From contig NZ_BAABAU010000001.1 in the NCBI RefSeq assembly GCF_039537585.1, positions 1 through 64,000 on the forward strand: a stretch of 64,000 nucleotides of DNA, given 5' to 3'. This DNA is from Frondihabitans peucedani. GTDB taxonomy: Bacteria > Actinomycetota > Actinomycetes > Actinomycetales > Microbacteriaceae. Positions 35,637-44,765 of this stretch are shown one piece after another. Position 1 is the stretch's first letter; each line of letters opens with the position of its first letter. Position numbers and translations under genes: made by a program. A model generated the notes under the pieces. It was not told the DNA's origin. It saw only the letters and a program-made list of their open reading frames with translations, and did no database searches.

Positions 35637-37778
35637 CTAGCCGACCAGGGCCAGGGCGAAGGGCAGGACGGCGTCGGCGCCGGCCCGACGGAGGGCTCGT
35701 CCGGCCGCGGTGACACTCCAACGGCTGTCGACGAAGTCGTCGACGAGCAGGACCGGGCCGCGCTGCTGCGCCAGCGCGGCGGCGAGCTCGGGACCGACGT
35801 CGAACGCGTCGGCGACCGCGGCGAGGCGGTAGACGGAGTTCGCGGTGGTGCGCGGAGCGCCCGGAGCCACGGCCTCGTCGTCGCCCGCGCCTCGTCGGGC
35901 CCGGGTCAGCGGCGGCAGCAGCTCGAGCCGGCCCACGGTGCTCAGCGCCTCGGCCAGCGACGCGACGAGCCGGGGCCGGGAGGCCGACGGCATCGCGACG
36001 ACCGCGGTGGGACGCTCGGCCCACGGCCACTCCTTGAGGACCCGCACGCAGCCGTCGAGGAGACCCTTCGACAGCGGGACGTCGGGGGCGCCAGCGGCGA
36101 AGACCTCGCGGAGGGCGGTGCCCCAGCCGAGATCGGTGAGCCGGGCCAGGGCGCGGCCGGACTCGACGCGCTGGTCGGCCGGGATCTTGCCCTTGAGCGA
36201 CAGCCCGACCCGGTCGGCGCCGGTGGGCCACTGCGCCCGGGGCTCCAGCTCGACGCCGACGCGGTCGAGTGCGGCGGTCGCGAGGCCCGAGGCCTCGGCC
36301 CGCACCTCGGAGGGGTACCAGGCGCCGGCGCAGACGTCGCACCGCCCGCAGGGAGCCGCGGCAGGATCGTCGAGCTCGGCCTGGAGGAGCTGCATCCGGC
36401 AGGTGGCCGACGACTCGTAGCGGAGCATGGCGTCTTGCTCGGCGACCCGCGCCATTGCGATCCGCTCGTAGCGCTCGCGGTCGTACTCCCACGCCTTGCC
36501 CGTCGACACCCAGCCGCCCTGGACGCGCTGGACGGCGCCGTCGACGTCGAGCACCTTGAGCATCAGCTCGAGCGGGGTGCGCTTCAGGTCGACGCGGGCC
36601 TCGAGGGCTGGTGTTGAGAACGGGGTGTCGTTCAGCTCGGCGAGGACGGCGTCGGCCCGCTTCTCGGACGGCATCGACGCGGTGGCGAAGTACTGCCAGA
36701 TCTCGGCGTCTTCGCGACCGGGCAGGAGCAGGACGTCGGCGTTGTCGGTCGCACGGCCGGCGCGGCCGATCTGCTGGTAGTACGCCACCGGCGACGAGGG
36801 CGCACCGAGGTGCACGACGAACCCCAGGTCGGGCTTGTCGAACCCCATGCCGAGGGCGCTCGTCGCGACGAGGGCCTTGAGGTCGTTCGTCTTGAGGCGC
36901 TGCTCGAGGCGCTCGCGCTCGTCGGGGTCGGTGCGGCCCGAGTAGGCGGCGACCTCGTGGCCGGCCTCGCGGAGGAGCCTCGCCGTGTCGTCGGCGGCGG
37001 AGACGGTCAGCGTGTAGATGATGCCGCTGCCGGGCAGGTCGGCGAGGTGGGACAGCAGCCAGCCGAGGCGCTCGCGGCTGGTCGGCAGGGTCAGGACGCC
37101 GAGGCGGAGCGACGCGCGGGCGAGACTGCCTCGGATCGTGAGCACGGGGGAGCCTGCACCGAGCTGCTCCTCGACGTCGGCCACCACGCGCTCGTTCGCG
37201 GTCGCCGTCGTCGCGAGGACGGGGATCTCGTGCGGGAGCGTACGGATGAGGTCGGCGAGACGACGGTAGTCGGGCCGGAAGTCGTGACCCCAGTCGGAGA
37301 TGCAGTGCGCCTCGTCGACGACGAGCATGCCCATCGTGCGGACGAGCTCGGGCAGCTGCTCGTCGCGGAACCGCGGGTTGTTGAGCCGCTCGGGCGAGAC
37401 GAGCAGGACGTCGACCTCGCCCCGGGAGATCTGCTGCTGCACGTCGGCCCACTCGTGGGCGTTCGCGGAGTTGAGCGCCGCGGCGCGCACACCGGCTCGG
37501 GCGGCCGCTGCGACCTGGTCGCGCATGAGGGCGAGGAGCGGGCTGACGAGCAGGGTGGGCCCCGCACCGCGTCGTCGGAGGAGCAGCGTGGCGATGAAGT
37601 AGACGGCCGACTTGCCCCAGCCGGTGCGCTGCACGACGAGCGCCCGGCGCCGGTCGTCGACGAGCGCGCGGATCGCCTCGAGCTGCCCGTCGTGGAACAC
37701 GGCGTCGTCGCGCCCGGTCAGCGCCCGCAGGAGGCCGAGCGCTTCGGCATCGAGATCGGTGGGGGTGGTCGTCGTCAT
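35637..37778 (-). CDS. RecQ-family DNA helicase with C-terminal phosphoribosyltransferase-like domain
   Basis: 713 aa from ATG 37778. Walker A TGWGKS (52-57), DEAH at 155-158 with DWGHDFRPDY, the QxxGRAGR motif VI, and a RecQ zinc site (CRMQ...CGRCDVC) near residues 455-480. It unwinds DNA with 3'-5' polarity. Unlike E. coli RecQ the protein has no HRDC; the last ~150 residues end in VLLVDDFVDSRWS, a PRPP-loop-like motif of the ComF type. Such helicase-PRTase fusions exist in actinobacteria but the role of the PRTase part is unclear. Confidence 0.88.
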   Translation of the reverse strand: MTTTTPTDLDAEALGLLRALTGRDDAVFHDGQLEAIRALVDDRRRALVVQRTGWGKSAVYFIATLLLRRRGAGPTLLVSPLLALMRDQVAAAARAGVRAAALNSANAHEWADVQQQISRGEVDVLLVSPERLNNPRFRDEQLPELVRTMGMLVVDEAHCISDWGHDFRPDYRRLADLIRTLPHEIPVLATTATANERVVADVEEQLGAGSPVLTIRGSLARASLRLGVLTLPTSRERLGWLLSHLADLPGSGIIYTLTVSAADDTARLLREAGHEVAAYSGRTDPDERERLEQRLKTNDLKALVATSALGMGFDKPDLGFVVHLGAPSSPVAYYQQIGRAGRATDNADVLLLPGREDAEIWQYFATASMPSEKRADAVLAELNDTPFSTPALEARVDLKRTPLELMLKVLDVDGAVQRVQGGWVSTGKAWEYDRERYERIAMARVAEQDAMLRYESSATCRMQLLQAELDDPAAAPCGRCDVCAGAWYPSEVRAEASGLATAALDRVGVELEPRAQWPTGADRVGLSLKGKIPADQRVESGRALARLTDLGWGTALREVFAAGAPDVPLSKGLLDGCVRVLKEWPWAERPTAVVAMPSASRPRLVASLAEALSTVGRLELLPPLTRARRGAGDDEAVAPGAPRTTANSVYRLAAVADAFDVGPELAAALAQQRGPVLLVDDFVDSRWSVTAAGRALRRAGADAVLPFALALVG

Positions 37779-37970
37779 GGGGCAACTCTGCCAGCCGCCG
37801 CCGACAGCGGGAGCCAGGATCACGAGTGGGCGGGCCCTGGCAGCAGACGGCCCGGCTCCGGAGACCCGCCGACGCCTGCCAGCACCCGCCGACGCGACGA
37901 GACGCGCCCCGACCCGACCCGACCAGAGCGAACAGAACAGACCGACCAGAACAGACCGCACCGAGCCCGA

Positions 37971-40900
37971 CTACTCCAGCAGCCCCCGGATGTCGTCCGC
38001 CGTCAGCGCCGCACCGAACGCCTGCTCGTCGTCGTCCATCATCGCGTCGAACAGCTTCGCCTTGCGCTCCTTCAGCTGCATGACCTTCTCCTCGATCGTG
38101 TCGTTCGCGATCATCCGGTACACGAAGACGTTCGAGGTCTGGCCGATCCGGTGGGTGCGGTCGACGGCCTGCGCCTCGGAGGCCGGGTTCCACCAGGGGT
38201 CGAGGAGGAAGACGTAGTCGGCCTCGGTGAGGTTGAGGCCGAAGCCGCCGGCCTTGAGGCTGATCAGGAACACCGACGCCTCACCCGTCTTGAACGAGTC
38301 GATGACGGACGCCCGGTCGCGGGTCGAGCCGTCGAGGTAGTCGTGCGTGATGCCCTCCTTCTCGAGGCGGGCCTCGACGAGGTGGAGGTAGGAGGTGAAC
38401 TGGCTGAAGATCAGCGCCCGGTGGCCGCCCTCGATCACGTCGCGGAGCTCGTCGACGAGCACGTCGAGCTTCGACGACGGGATGCCGCGGTAGGCATCGG
38501 AGTCGACCAGCGAGGCGTCGAGGGCGAGCATCCTGAGCAGGGTCAGCGACCGGAAGACGATGAAGCGGTTGCGGTCGAGGTCGTCGACGAGGTCGAGCAG
38601 CTTCATGCGCTCGCGCTGCAGGAAGAGGTCGTAGAGCCGCCGGTGCGAGGGCTCGAGGTCGACGCGGAGGGTCTGCTCCTGCTTCTCGGGCAGCTCGGGC
38701 GCCACGGTCTCTTTGGTGCGGCGGAGCATCAGCGGCCGCACGCGGCTGCGGAGCCGGGCGAGGAGCTCGGGCCTCTCGTGCTGCGCGATCGGCTTGACGT
38801 ACTCGTCGGTGAAGCGGAGGCCGCTCGGGAGGAGCCCGGGGGAGACGACGTGGAACAGCGACCAGAGGTCGAACAGGTCGTTCTCCATCGGCGTGCCTGT
38901 GATCGCGAGCTTGAACGGCGCGCGGAGCTCGGCCGCCGCCCTGTGCGCCTTCGACTGGCGGTTCTTGATCATCTGCGCCTCGTCGAGCACCAGCCCGGCC
39001 CAGGACACCGCCTGGTATTTCGCGAAGTCGAGCCGGAAGAGGGCGTAGGAAGTGACGACGACATCGGCGCCGCGGGCGATCTCGTCGATCGAGGCGCGGC
39101 CCTTCGCGGCCGTGGTGGTCACGACCCTCACGGAGAGCCCCGGCGTGAACCGACGCGCCTCGACGGCCCAGTTGGCGACGACGGACGTCGGGGCGACCAC
39201 GAGGAACGGGCCGGCGGCCGGAGCCTCGGTGTCGACCGGTTGCGGCAGCACGTGATCCTGCGCCCTCGGCCTCTCTCGGACGTGCTCGAACAGCGCGAGC
39301 GTCTGCAGGGTCTTGCCGAGCCCCATGTCGTCGGCGAGCACCCCGCCGAGGCCGTGCTCGTGGAGGAACGCCAGCCACCGGAACCCGTCGAGCTGATACG
39401 GGCGCAGGATCGCGTCGACCCCCGCGGGCACCGGGATCTCGTCGATGCTCTCGCCCCGGCTGATGCGGAGGAGGCCGCCGACCGTGCGACTCCAGGAGTC
39501 GGCTTGCCGCGTGGCGTCGGCGAGCTCCTCGAACTCCGACCAGAGGCTCGCCTGGTACCGGTTGAGGTGGAGCTCGCCGGTCTCCCACTCGTCGAGCGCC
39601 TCGGCCTCGGCGATCAGCCGCTTCAGGCCGTCGAACACCGGCTGCTTGAGCGAGAGGTAGGTCTTGTCGACGAGCAGGAGCTTGTCGCGGCCCTTGGCGA
39701 GGGCGGAGAAGAGCGGCGCGAACGGGATCGTGCGCCCCTCGACGGTGACCAGGACGCCGAGGTCGAACCAGTCGCGCTTGTCGGACTCGACCGTCGTGAC
39801 GGTGAGCTCCGGCTCGGCGGTCAGCTCGCGGTAGTCGGGGCGCTCGCCGATCGTCTCGACGCGGACGTCGCCCCGGGCCTCGATCACCGGGAGCACCCGG
39901 TCGACGAACTCGGCCGAGTCGAGCCCGTGCAGGGCGAGTGCCGCGGGCGGCCCCCCGAGGTCGGCGGTGAGACCCGCGGGCAGCGGGTGCGCGCCCACCG
40001 GAGCGCGGCGGCCGGCGTCGAGCCACGACCAGGCCAGATCGAGCCGGTCGGCCTCGCCGAACGTCAGAGTCAGGACCAGCACCGGCGGCAGGATCTCGGG
40101 AAGGGTCACCGAGCCGTCGCCGCTGACGACCTCGACGACGCGCGACAGCCGCGGGTAGAAGTCGCGGAGGAACTCCGCCTCTTCCGCAGCCGGCACCTCG
40201 ATGGCCGTGCGCGCGGTCAGGAGGGCGCGCTGCTCGTCGGTGAGGGGCCCGGTGGGGGCCAGCACCAGCCGGAGGGCCGGGTCGAAGCTCCACGAGTAGA
40301 CGCCGTGGTCGGCGATCACGCCGATCGACGACGCAGGATGCGCGTGCCCGTCGATCGAGACGGCCGCCGTCAGGCGCAGGTCGGCCGGCCCCTCGGCCCC
40401 GGTGCTGCTCGACGCCACATCGATCGCGACCGCTGCCCGCTCGGCCACGACCACGTCGGCCTCGCGCTTGCCGGTGACGAGGCTCACCCCGAGGCGCGCG
40501 CCCTCGGCGAGCAGCGGCCAGAGCAGCGGGCTCGCGAAGTCGTCGAGGAAGAGCCACTCCGAGTCGCCCGGGACGTAGGCGTCGCGGGCGGAGCGGTGCA
40601 GGGCCTGGAACTGCCCGAACCAGCGGTGCTGCTCGGGGCTGACGCCGAGGCGGTTGAGCGAGAAGGGGAGCGTGGTCCAGGTCAGGCTGCCGCGGACCCA
40701 GTTGCCCGTGGCGCTCTGCGTGACCGGTCGCACGCCGAGTCGGAAGGCCGCGCCCTTCGCCGCGCTCGCGGCCGACCCGGCTCGGGAGGTCGGGGCGCCC
40801 CACCGCGCGCTCTGCGACCGCGTGCGCTCGCGGAGCTCGAACTGCAGGCCCATCGGCGTCGTCCGCCGACGGTCGGGCGCACTCGTGTCGGCGAGAGCGT

Positions 40901-41312
40901 CGAGGGCAGCTCGCCAGGTGACACCGCCCGCCCCGGGGCCAGCGGCGGAGACGCCCGCAGCGGAGCCTCGCGTGGCCTCGGGGCGCAGGGCCTCCTGCTG
41001 GCCGGTGATCGTCGAGGCGTTGCTCTGGAGGAGGAGGGCGGCGACGTGCTTGCAGGCGCTGCCGACGAAGCAGGTGCAGGAGCTCGACGTCGGCTTCGCG
41101 GAGTCGCCCCTCGTGCGGTTCAGGGCGACCTGGGCCCGGTACGGCTCGGGTTCGCTGCCCACGACGCTCCCGGTCAGCTCGAGGGAGTCCTCGTCGAACT
41201 GCACGGCGTCGACCCGGTGCTCGCGCACGAGGGCCTTGGCGCGGTCGAAGGCGCCCGGGCCCACCAGGCGGATCACATCGGTGGCGTCGACGAGAGGGAC
41301 GGCCGGAGGCAT
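37971..41312 (-). CDS. SWIM zinc finger plus SNF2-family helicase
   Basis: 1113 aa. A SWIM motif C79-x-C81-x5-C87-x-H89 near the N-terminus, a long central region typical of bacterial SNF2 proteins, then the SNF2 ATPase core with DDMGLGKTLQ near residue 660, DEAQ near 775 and helicase C motifs ending in TDRTHRIGQT-like motif VI. Acts as a DNA translocase, probably in remodelling of protein-DNA complexes during repair or transcription (HepA/RapA-like). CAGGCT six bases before the ATG may be a weak leaderless -10. Confidence 0.9.
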   Translation of the reverse strand: MPPAVPLVDATDVIRLVGPGAFDRAKALVREHRVDAVQFDEDSLELTGSVVGSEPEPYRAQVALNRTRGDSAKPTSSSCTCFVGSACKHVAALLLQSNASTITGQQEALRPEATRGSAAGVSAAGPGAGGVTWRAALDALADTSAPDRRRTTPMGLQFELRERTRSQSARWGAPTSRAGSAASAAKGAAFRLGVRPVTQSATGNWVRGSLTWTTLPFSLNRLGVSPEQHRWFGQFQALHRSARDAYVPGDSEWLFLDDFASPLLWPLLAEGARLGVSLVTGKREADVVVAERAAVAIDVASSSTGAEGPADLRLTAAVSIDGHAHPASSIGVIADHGVYSWSFDPALRLVLAPTGPLTDEQRALLTARTAIEVPAAEEAEFLRDFYPRLSRVVEVVSGDGSVTLPEILPPVLVLTLTFGEADRLDLAWSWLDAGRRAPVGAHPLPAGLTADLGGPPAALALHGLDSAEFVDRVLPVIEARGDVRVETIGERPDYRELTAEPELTVTTVESDKRDWFDLGVLVTVEGRTIPFAPLFSALAKGRDKLLLVDKTYLSLKQPVFDGLKRLIAEAEALDEWETGELHLNRYQASLWSEFEELADATRQADSWSRTVGGLLRISRGESIDEIPVPAGVDAILRPYQLDGFRWLAFLHEHGLGGVLADDMGLGKTLQTLALFEHVRERPRAQDHVLPQPVDTEAPAAGPFLVVAPTSVVANWAVEARRFTPGLSVRVVTTTAAKGRASIDEIARGADVVVTSYALFRLDFAKYQAVSWAGLVLDEAQMIKNRQSKAHRAAAELRAPFKLAITGTPMENDLFDLWSLFHVVSPGLLPSGLRFTDEYVKPIAQHERPELLARLRSRVRPLMLRRTKETVAPELPEKQEQTLRVDLEPSHRRLYDLFLQRERMKLLDLVDDLDRNRFIVFRSLTLLRMLALDASLVDSDAYRGIPSSKLDVLVDELRDVIEGGHRALIFSQFTSYLHLVEARLEKEGITHDYLDGSTRDRASVIDSFKTGEASVFLISLKAGGFGLNLTEADYVFLLDPWWNPASEAQAVDRTHRIGQTSNVFVYRMIANDTIEEKVMQLKERKAKLFDAMMDDDEQAFGAALTADDIRGLLE

Positions 41313-41434
41313 TCCCCTAGCCTGTCACGAGCCGCCGACAGTCCTCGTCCGGCCAGGCGCCGCCGCGGGACGGGCCGGGCCCCGAGGAGGCCGCACCCCA
41401 GCTTCTCCACGGCGGGCGGCCGTAGCATCGCCGC

Positions 41435-43063
41435 ATGCCCGATCCTGCGACCCCGCCCGCCGACCGTCCCCGGCAGGGGCGGCTCGCGGCAGCAGCCTCG
41501 GGCGTCGTCTCGGTCGTCGCCTTCCTCGCGGCCGCCGAGGTCGCCGCGATCTTCGTCGGCGCGCAGTCGAGCCCCCTGGTGGGCGTCGGCAGCGCCGTGA
41601 TCGACCTCGCGCCGCCCGGCGCGAAGACCCTGATGGTGGGGCTGTTCGGCACCGGAGACAAGGCCGCCCTGTTCGCCTTGATGGGCATCCTGATGGTGGC
41701 GATCGCAGCTCTCGCGGGTCTTGCTGAACGCTCCCGTGCGCCCCTGGGTCGCGTCATCCTGATCGTCGGGGCAGCGCTCGCCGTCCTCGCGGTCCGCACC
41801 CGGGCCGACGCCAGCGACTTCGACGTGGTGCCGAGCGTCGTGGGCGGCATCGTCGCGATCCTGCTGCTCCGCGCACTGATCGGGCGCTCGTTCCGCTGGG
41901 ACGCCGCCCGCGCCAACCAGGCCGCCGAGGAGCGCGGCGGCGATCTCGTCGAAGTGGCACCGCCCCTCCGCGCACCCGGAGTGGAGCGCCGCGCGTTCCT
42001 CGGCCTGGCCCTCGTCGGCGCTGCCGCCGCCGTGGTCGTGGGAGCCGGAGCCCGGGTCATCACCGCGGCGCAGGTCAACGCGGCGTCGCTGCGGCAGGCC
42101 ATCCGGTTGCCGAAGGCAAAGGTGACCGCACCGGCCGTGCCCGCCGGCGCCTCCCTCGACGTCGACGGGGTGTCGCCGTACGTCACACCCACCGCCGACT
42201 TCTACCGGATCGACACGGCGCTGTCGGTGCCGCAGGTCGACCCGTCCAGCTGGAAGCTCGAGATCACGGGGCTCGTCGACAAGCCGCTCACCCTCACCTG
42301 GGACGACCTCGTCGCCCTTCCGCTCGAGGAGCACCTCCTCACGCTCAGCTGCGTGTCGAACGAGGTCGGCGGCGACCTGATCGGCAACGCGCTCTGGCTG
42401 GGCTACCCGATCCGGTCGCTCCTGGCCAGGGTCGGCGCCGACTCGTCGGCCGACATGGTCCTGTCGCGGAGTGTCGACGGCTTCACCGCGAGCACCCCGC
42501 TCTCGGTCCTCACCGACCCGGGCACCGAGGCGATCCTGGCGATCGGGATGAACGGCGAGCCGCTGCCGCTCGAGCACGGCTTCCCGGTGCGCATGGTCGT
42601 CCCGGGCCTCTACGGCTACGTCTCGGCCACCAAGTGGGTCACCTCGATGAAGGTCACCCGCTTCGCCGACGAGACGGCGTACTGGACGACCCGCGGCTAC
42701 TCGGCGAAGGCGCCGGTCAAGCTCGAGTCGCGGATCGACACCCCCGCCTCCGGCTCCACGGTCTCGCCGGGCAGCGGCGGCACCGTGCCGCTGGCGGGAG
42801 TCGCCTGGCAGCCGCACACCGGGGTCTCGGCCGTCCACGTCCGGATCGACGGCGGCCCCTGGCTCGAGGCCGACCTCGCCGACTCCGTCTCGGACGACAC
42901 CTGGCGGCAGTGGGTCTACCGCTGGGACGCCCCGGCGGGCGAGCACCGCGTCCAGGTCCGCGCGACCTCGAAAGACGGCACCGTGCAGTCGTCGAAGAAC
43001 GTGTCGCCCGCTCCGAACGGCGCCGAGGGCTGGGACGAGATCACGGTGAGCGTCAAGCGCTGA
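41435..43063 (+). CDS. membrane-anchored sulfite-oxidase-type molybdopterin oxidoreductase
   Basis: 542 aa. About five N-terminal helices (residues 20-210), then a periplasm-side sulfite oxidase catalytic domain with the molybdenum-ligating C306 in LTLSCVSNEVGG and a C-terminal immunoglobulin-like dimerisation domain (residues about 440-540). Such actinobacterial proteins belong to the sulfite oxidase/YedY superfamily; the substrate is not known. TAGCAT is six bases before the ATG, so leaderless. No haem domain and no cofactor-synthesis genes nearby. Confidence 0.9.
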   Translation: MPDPATPPADRPRQGRLAAAASGVVSVVAFLAAAEVAAIFVGAQSSPLVGVGSAVIDLAPPGAKTLMVGLFGTGDKAALFALMGILMVAIAALAGLAERSRAPLGRVILIVGAALAVLAVRTRADASDFDVVPSVVGGIVAILLLRALIGRSFRWDAARANQAAEERGGDLVEVAPPLRAPGVERRAFLGLALVGAAAAVVVGAGARVITAAQVNAASLRQAIRLPKAKVTAPAVPAGASLDVDGVSPYVTPTADFYRIDTALSVPQVDPSSWKLEITGLVDKPLTLTWDDLVALPLEEHLLTLSCVSNEVGGDLIGNALWLGYPIRSLLARVGADSSADMVLSRSVDGFTASTPLSVLTDPGTEAILAIGMNGEPLPLEHGFPVRMVVPGLYGYVSATKWVTSMKVTRFADETAYWTTRGYSAKAPVKLESRIDTPASGSTVSPGSGGTVPLAGVAWQPHTGVSAVHVRIDGGPWLEADLADSVSDDTWRQWVYRWDAPAGEHRVQVRATSKDGTVQSSKNVSPAPNGAEGWDEITVSVKR

Positions 43064-43082
43064 CCCGCGGGAGCGCGATCCT

Positions 43083-43137
43083 GCGGGGTCCGGTAAAGAC
43101 GCGGCGGTCCGGTGGATACGCGGGGTCCGGTGGATAC
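43083..43137 (+). repeat. three 18/19-bp tandem repeats in a promoter
   Basis: Units GCGGGGTCCGGTAAAGAC, GCGGCGGTCCGGTGGATAC and GCGGGGTCCGGTGGATAC stand head to tail. The end of the last unit merges with the GATACT -10 box of the next gene. Confidence 0.9.
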
Positions 43138-43144
43138 TGGGCTG

Positions 43145-43948
43145 ATGGTCGACAGCAACCTCGAAGAGCATCGCACCTCCGTCCGCGGAGCGTCCCTCGC
43201 CTGGACCGAGGAGGGCAGCGGCCCGACCGCCGTCTGGTGTCACGGGCTGAGCTCCAGCCGCGATGCGCAGGAGGTCAGCCGCATGTTCGACTGGTCGCCC
43301 GTCGTCGCGTCCGGCCACCGGCTCGTCCGGTATGACGCCCGGGGGCACGGCGGCTCGACGGCGACGCCCGAGCCGTCCGACTACGAGTGGCGGAACCTGG
43401 CGCAGGATCTCCTCGCCCTCCTCGACGAGGTCGCTCCAGGGGAGCGCGTGGCCGGCATCGGCTCGTCGATGGGCACCGCGACGCTGCTGCACGCAGCGCT
43501 CCTCGATCCCGACCGGTTCTCGAGGCTCGTGCTCACCAGCCCGCCGACCGCGTGGGAGACCCGCGCTGCGCAGGCCGGCTTCTACCGGCAGCTGGCCGAT
43601 CAGGTGGAGGAGCAGGGGCTCCGCGTCTTCGAGGAGCAGATGCTCCAGGGACCGCCGCCGCCCCCGGCCTTCGGCGACGTCGATCTCACCGCCGACGGAC
43701 TCGGCATCGACGAGGACGCCATGCCGACGATCTTCCGCGGCGCGGCCGGCTCCGACCTGCCGCAGCCTGAAGCGCTCGCCGAGATGCAGGTGCCGAGCCT
43801 CCTGCTGGCCTGGTCGGGCGACCCCGGGCATCCGGTCGTGTCGGCGTCGCTCCTCGCGGAGTACCTCCCGGACGCCGTCCTGCGCGTCGCGGCCACGCCC
43901 GAGCAGCTCGCCCGGTGGGGCGGCTACGCGGCGGACTTCCTGCGCTGA
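43145..43948 (+). CDS. alpha/beta hydrolase
   Basis: 267 aa. The nucleophile elbow is G-S-S108-M-G, with an oxyanion-type HG motif (WCHGLSS) near residue 35 and an acid in LLAWSGDPGHPV. The usual C-terminal His is not where expected: after VLRVAATPEQ the sequence lacks a clear GH motif, so activity should be treated with caution. ATG 43145 is six bases after GATACT, a leaderless start; an upstream in-frame start would read through the tandem repeats and is unlikely. Confidence 0.8.
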   Translation: MVDSNLEEHRTSVRGASLAWTEEGSGPTAVWCHGLSSSRDAQEVSRMFDWSPVVASGHRLVRYDARGHGGSTATPEPSDYEWRNLAQDLLALLDEVAPGERVAGIGSSMGTATLLHAALLDPDRFSRLVLTSPPTAWETRAAQAGFYRQLADQVEEQGLRVFEEQMLQGPPPPPAFGDVDLTADGLGIDEDAMPTIFRGAAGSDLPQPEALAEMQVPSLLLAWSGDPGHPVVSASLLAEYLPDAVLRVAATPEQLARWGGYAADFLR

Positions 43949-43979
43949 CGCGCCTTCATCGCAGGCGCTCCGCGACGGG

Positions 43980-44750
43980 TCAGCCGGTGGGCGCGCACGA
44001 CGACAGCACCCGCAGCATCGCGTCGCGCTCCGGCGGAGTCACCCACAGCCGGTAGCGCGCCTTCACCTCGACCTGGTGCTCGACGTAGTCGCAGCGGAAC
44101 GCCTTCCGCGCGGGCAGCCAGGTCGCGGCATCTCCGGAGCCCTTCTGCTGGTTCGAGTGCCCGTCGACGGCGAAGAGGTTGGCCGGATCGTTCGCCAGCG
44201 CCTCGCGCTCCGCCTGCGAGAGCCGTTGCGCGCCGGTCCGCCAGGCCTCCTCGAGGGCGACGACGTGGTCGATCTGCACGAGCTGCGAGGTGGAGACCCC
44301 GCGGGTGAAGCGGATGGTCTGCCCTGTGTACGGCGAGACGAGGGTGCCCGAGACGACGCGGCAGGGCCCCTGGCGCAGGATGCCGGTGAGGTCGCGCGCC
44401 AGGATGTCGTCGCGGGTGTCGCACCCGTTCCGATCGACGTCGAGCCACGCCGTGCCGAAGTCGCCCTCGCGGTCGTAGCCGGTCGCCGGTGCGCGGCCCT
44501 TGACCGGGAGCGCGGCCAGGAGGCGGAGCGCTGGCCCCGCGGCCGATGACGCGGAGGAACCGAGCGAGGCCGAGGAGGCGGGAGCGGCCGACGCTTCGAC
44601 GCCGGAGGTCGGCGCCGGAGCCGGAGCCGGGGCCGCATCGAGGGTCTCGCCGCGGACGGCTCCCACGACGACGGCGGCCACGAGCACCAGGCCGGCGCCG
44701 AGGAGGGACGCCAGGGCGCGCCGGCGCGCGCGGAGGGAGGAGGCGGTCAC
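43980..44750 (-). CDS. secreted or anchored HNH endonuclease family protein (DUF1524)
   Basis: 256 aa. N-terminal basic segment and one hydrophobic helix (LLGAGLVLVAAVVVGAV, signal or anchor), an Ala/Ser/Pro linker to about residue 70, then the DUF1524 domain: CDTRDDILARDL, QIDHVVALEEAW with the DH pair, NLFAVDGHSNQQKG and WLPARKAFRCDYV. Proteins of this form are exported nucleases in actinobacteria, with a likely role in nutrient DNA uptake or competition. The GTG start is 15 bases after the pyruvyl transferase stop, so they may share an mRNA. Confidence 0.88.
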   Translation of the reverse strand: MTASSLRARRRALASLLGAGLVLVAAVVVGAVRGETLDAAPAPAPAPTSGVEASAAPASSASLGSSASSAAGPALRLLAALPVKGRAPATGYDREGDFGTAWLDVDRNGCDTRDDILARDLTGILRQGPCRVVSGTLVSPYTGQTIRFTRGVSTSQLVQIDHVVALEEAWRTGAQRLSQAEREALANDPANLFAVDGHSNQQKGSGDAATWLPARKAFRCDYVEHQVEVKARYRLWVTPPERDAMLRVLSSCAPTG

Positions 44751-44765
44751 AGGCGACGGACGGCG

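Noticed and set aside
37933-37958. Direct repeat CAGAACAGACCG between recQ and the SNF2 gene
   Set aside because: Two short copies in a low-complexity GACC-rich spacer; not enough to claim a functional site.
36810-41600. Very long plus-strand open frame (about 1600 codons) opposite recQ and the SNF2 gene
   Set aside because: It is the antisense shadow of GC3-biased genes; the translation is a low-complexity Arg/Gly/Glu/Asp/Val string without domains.
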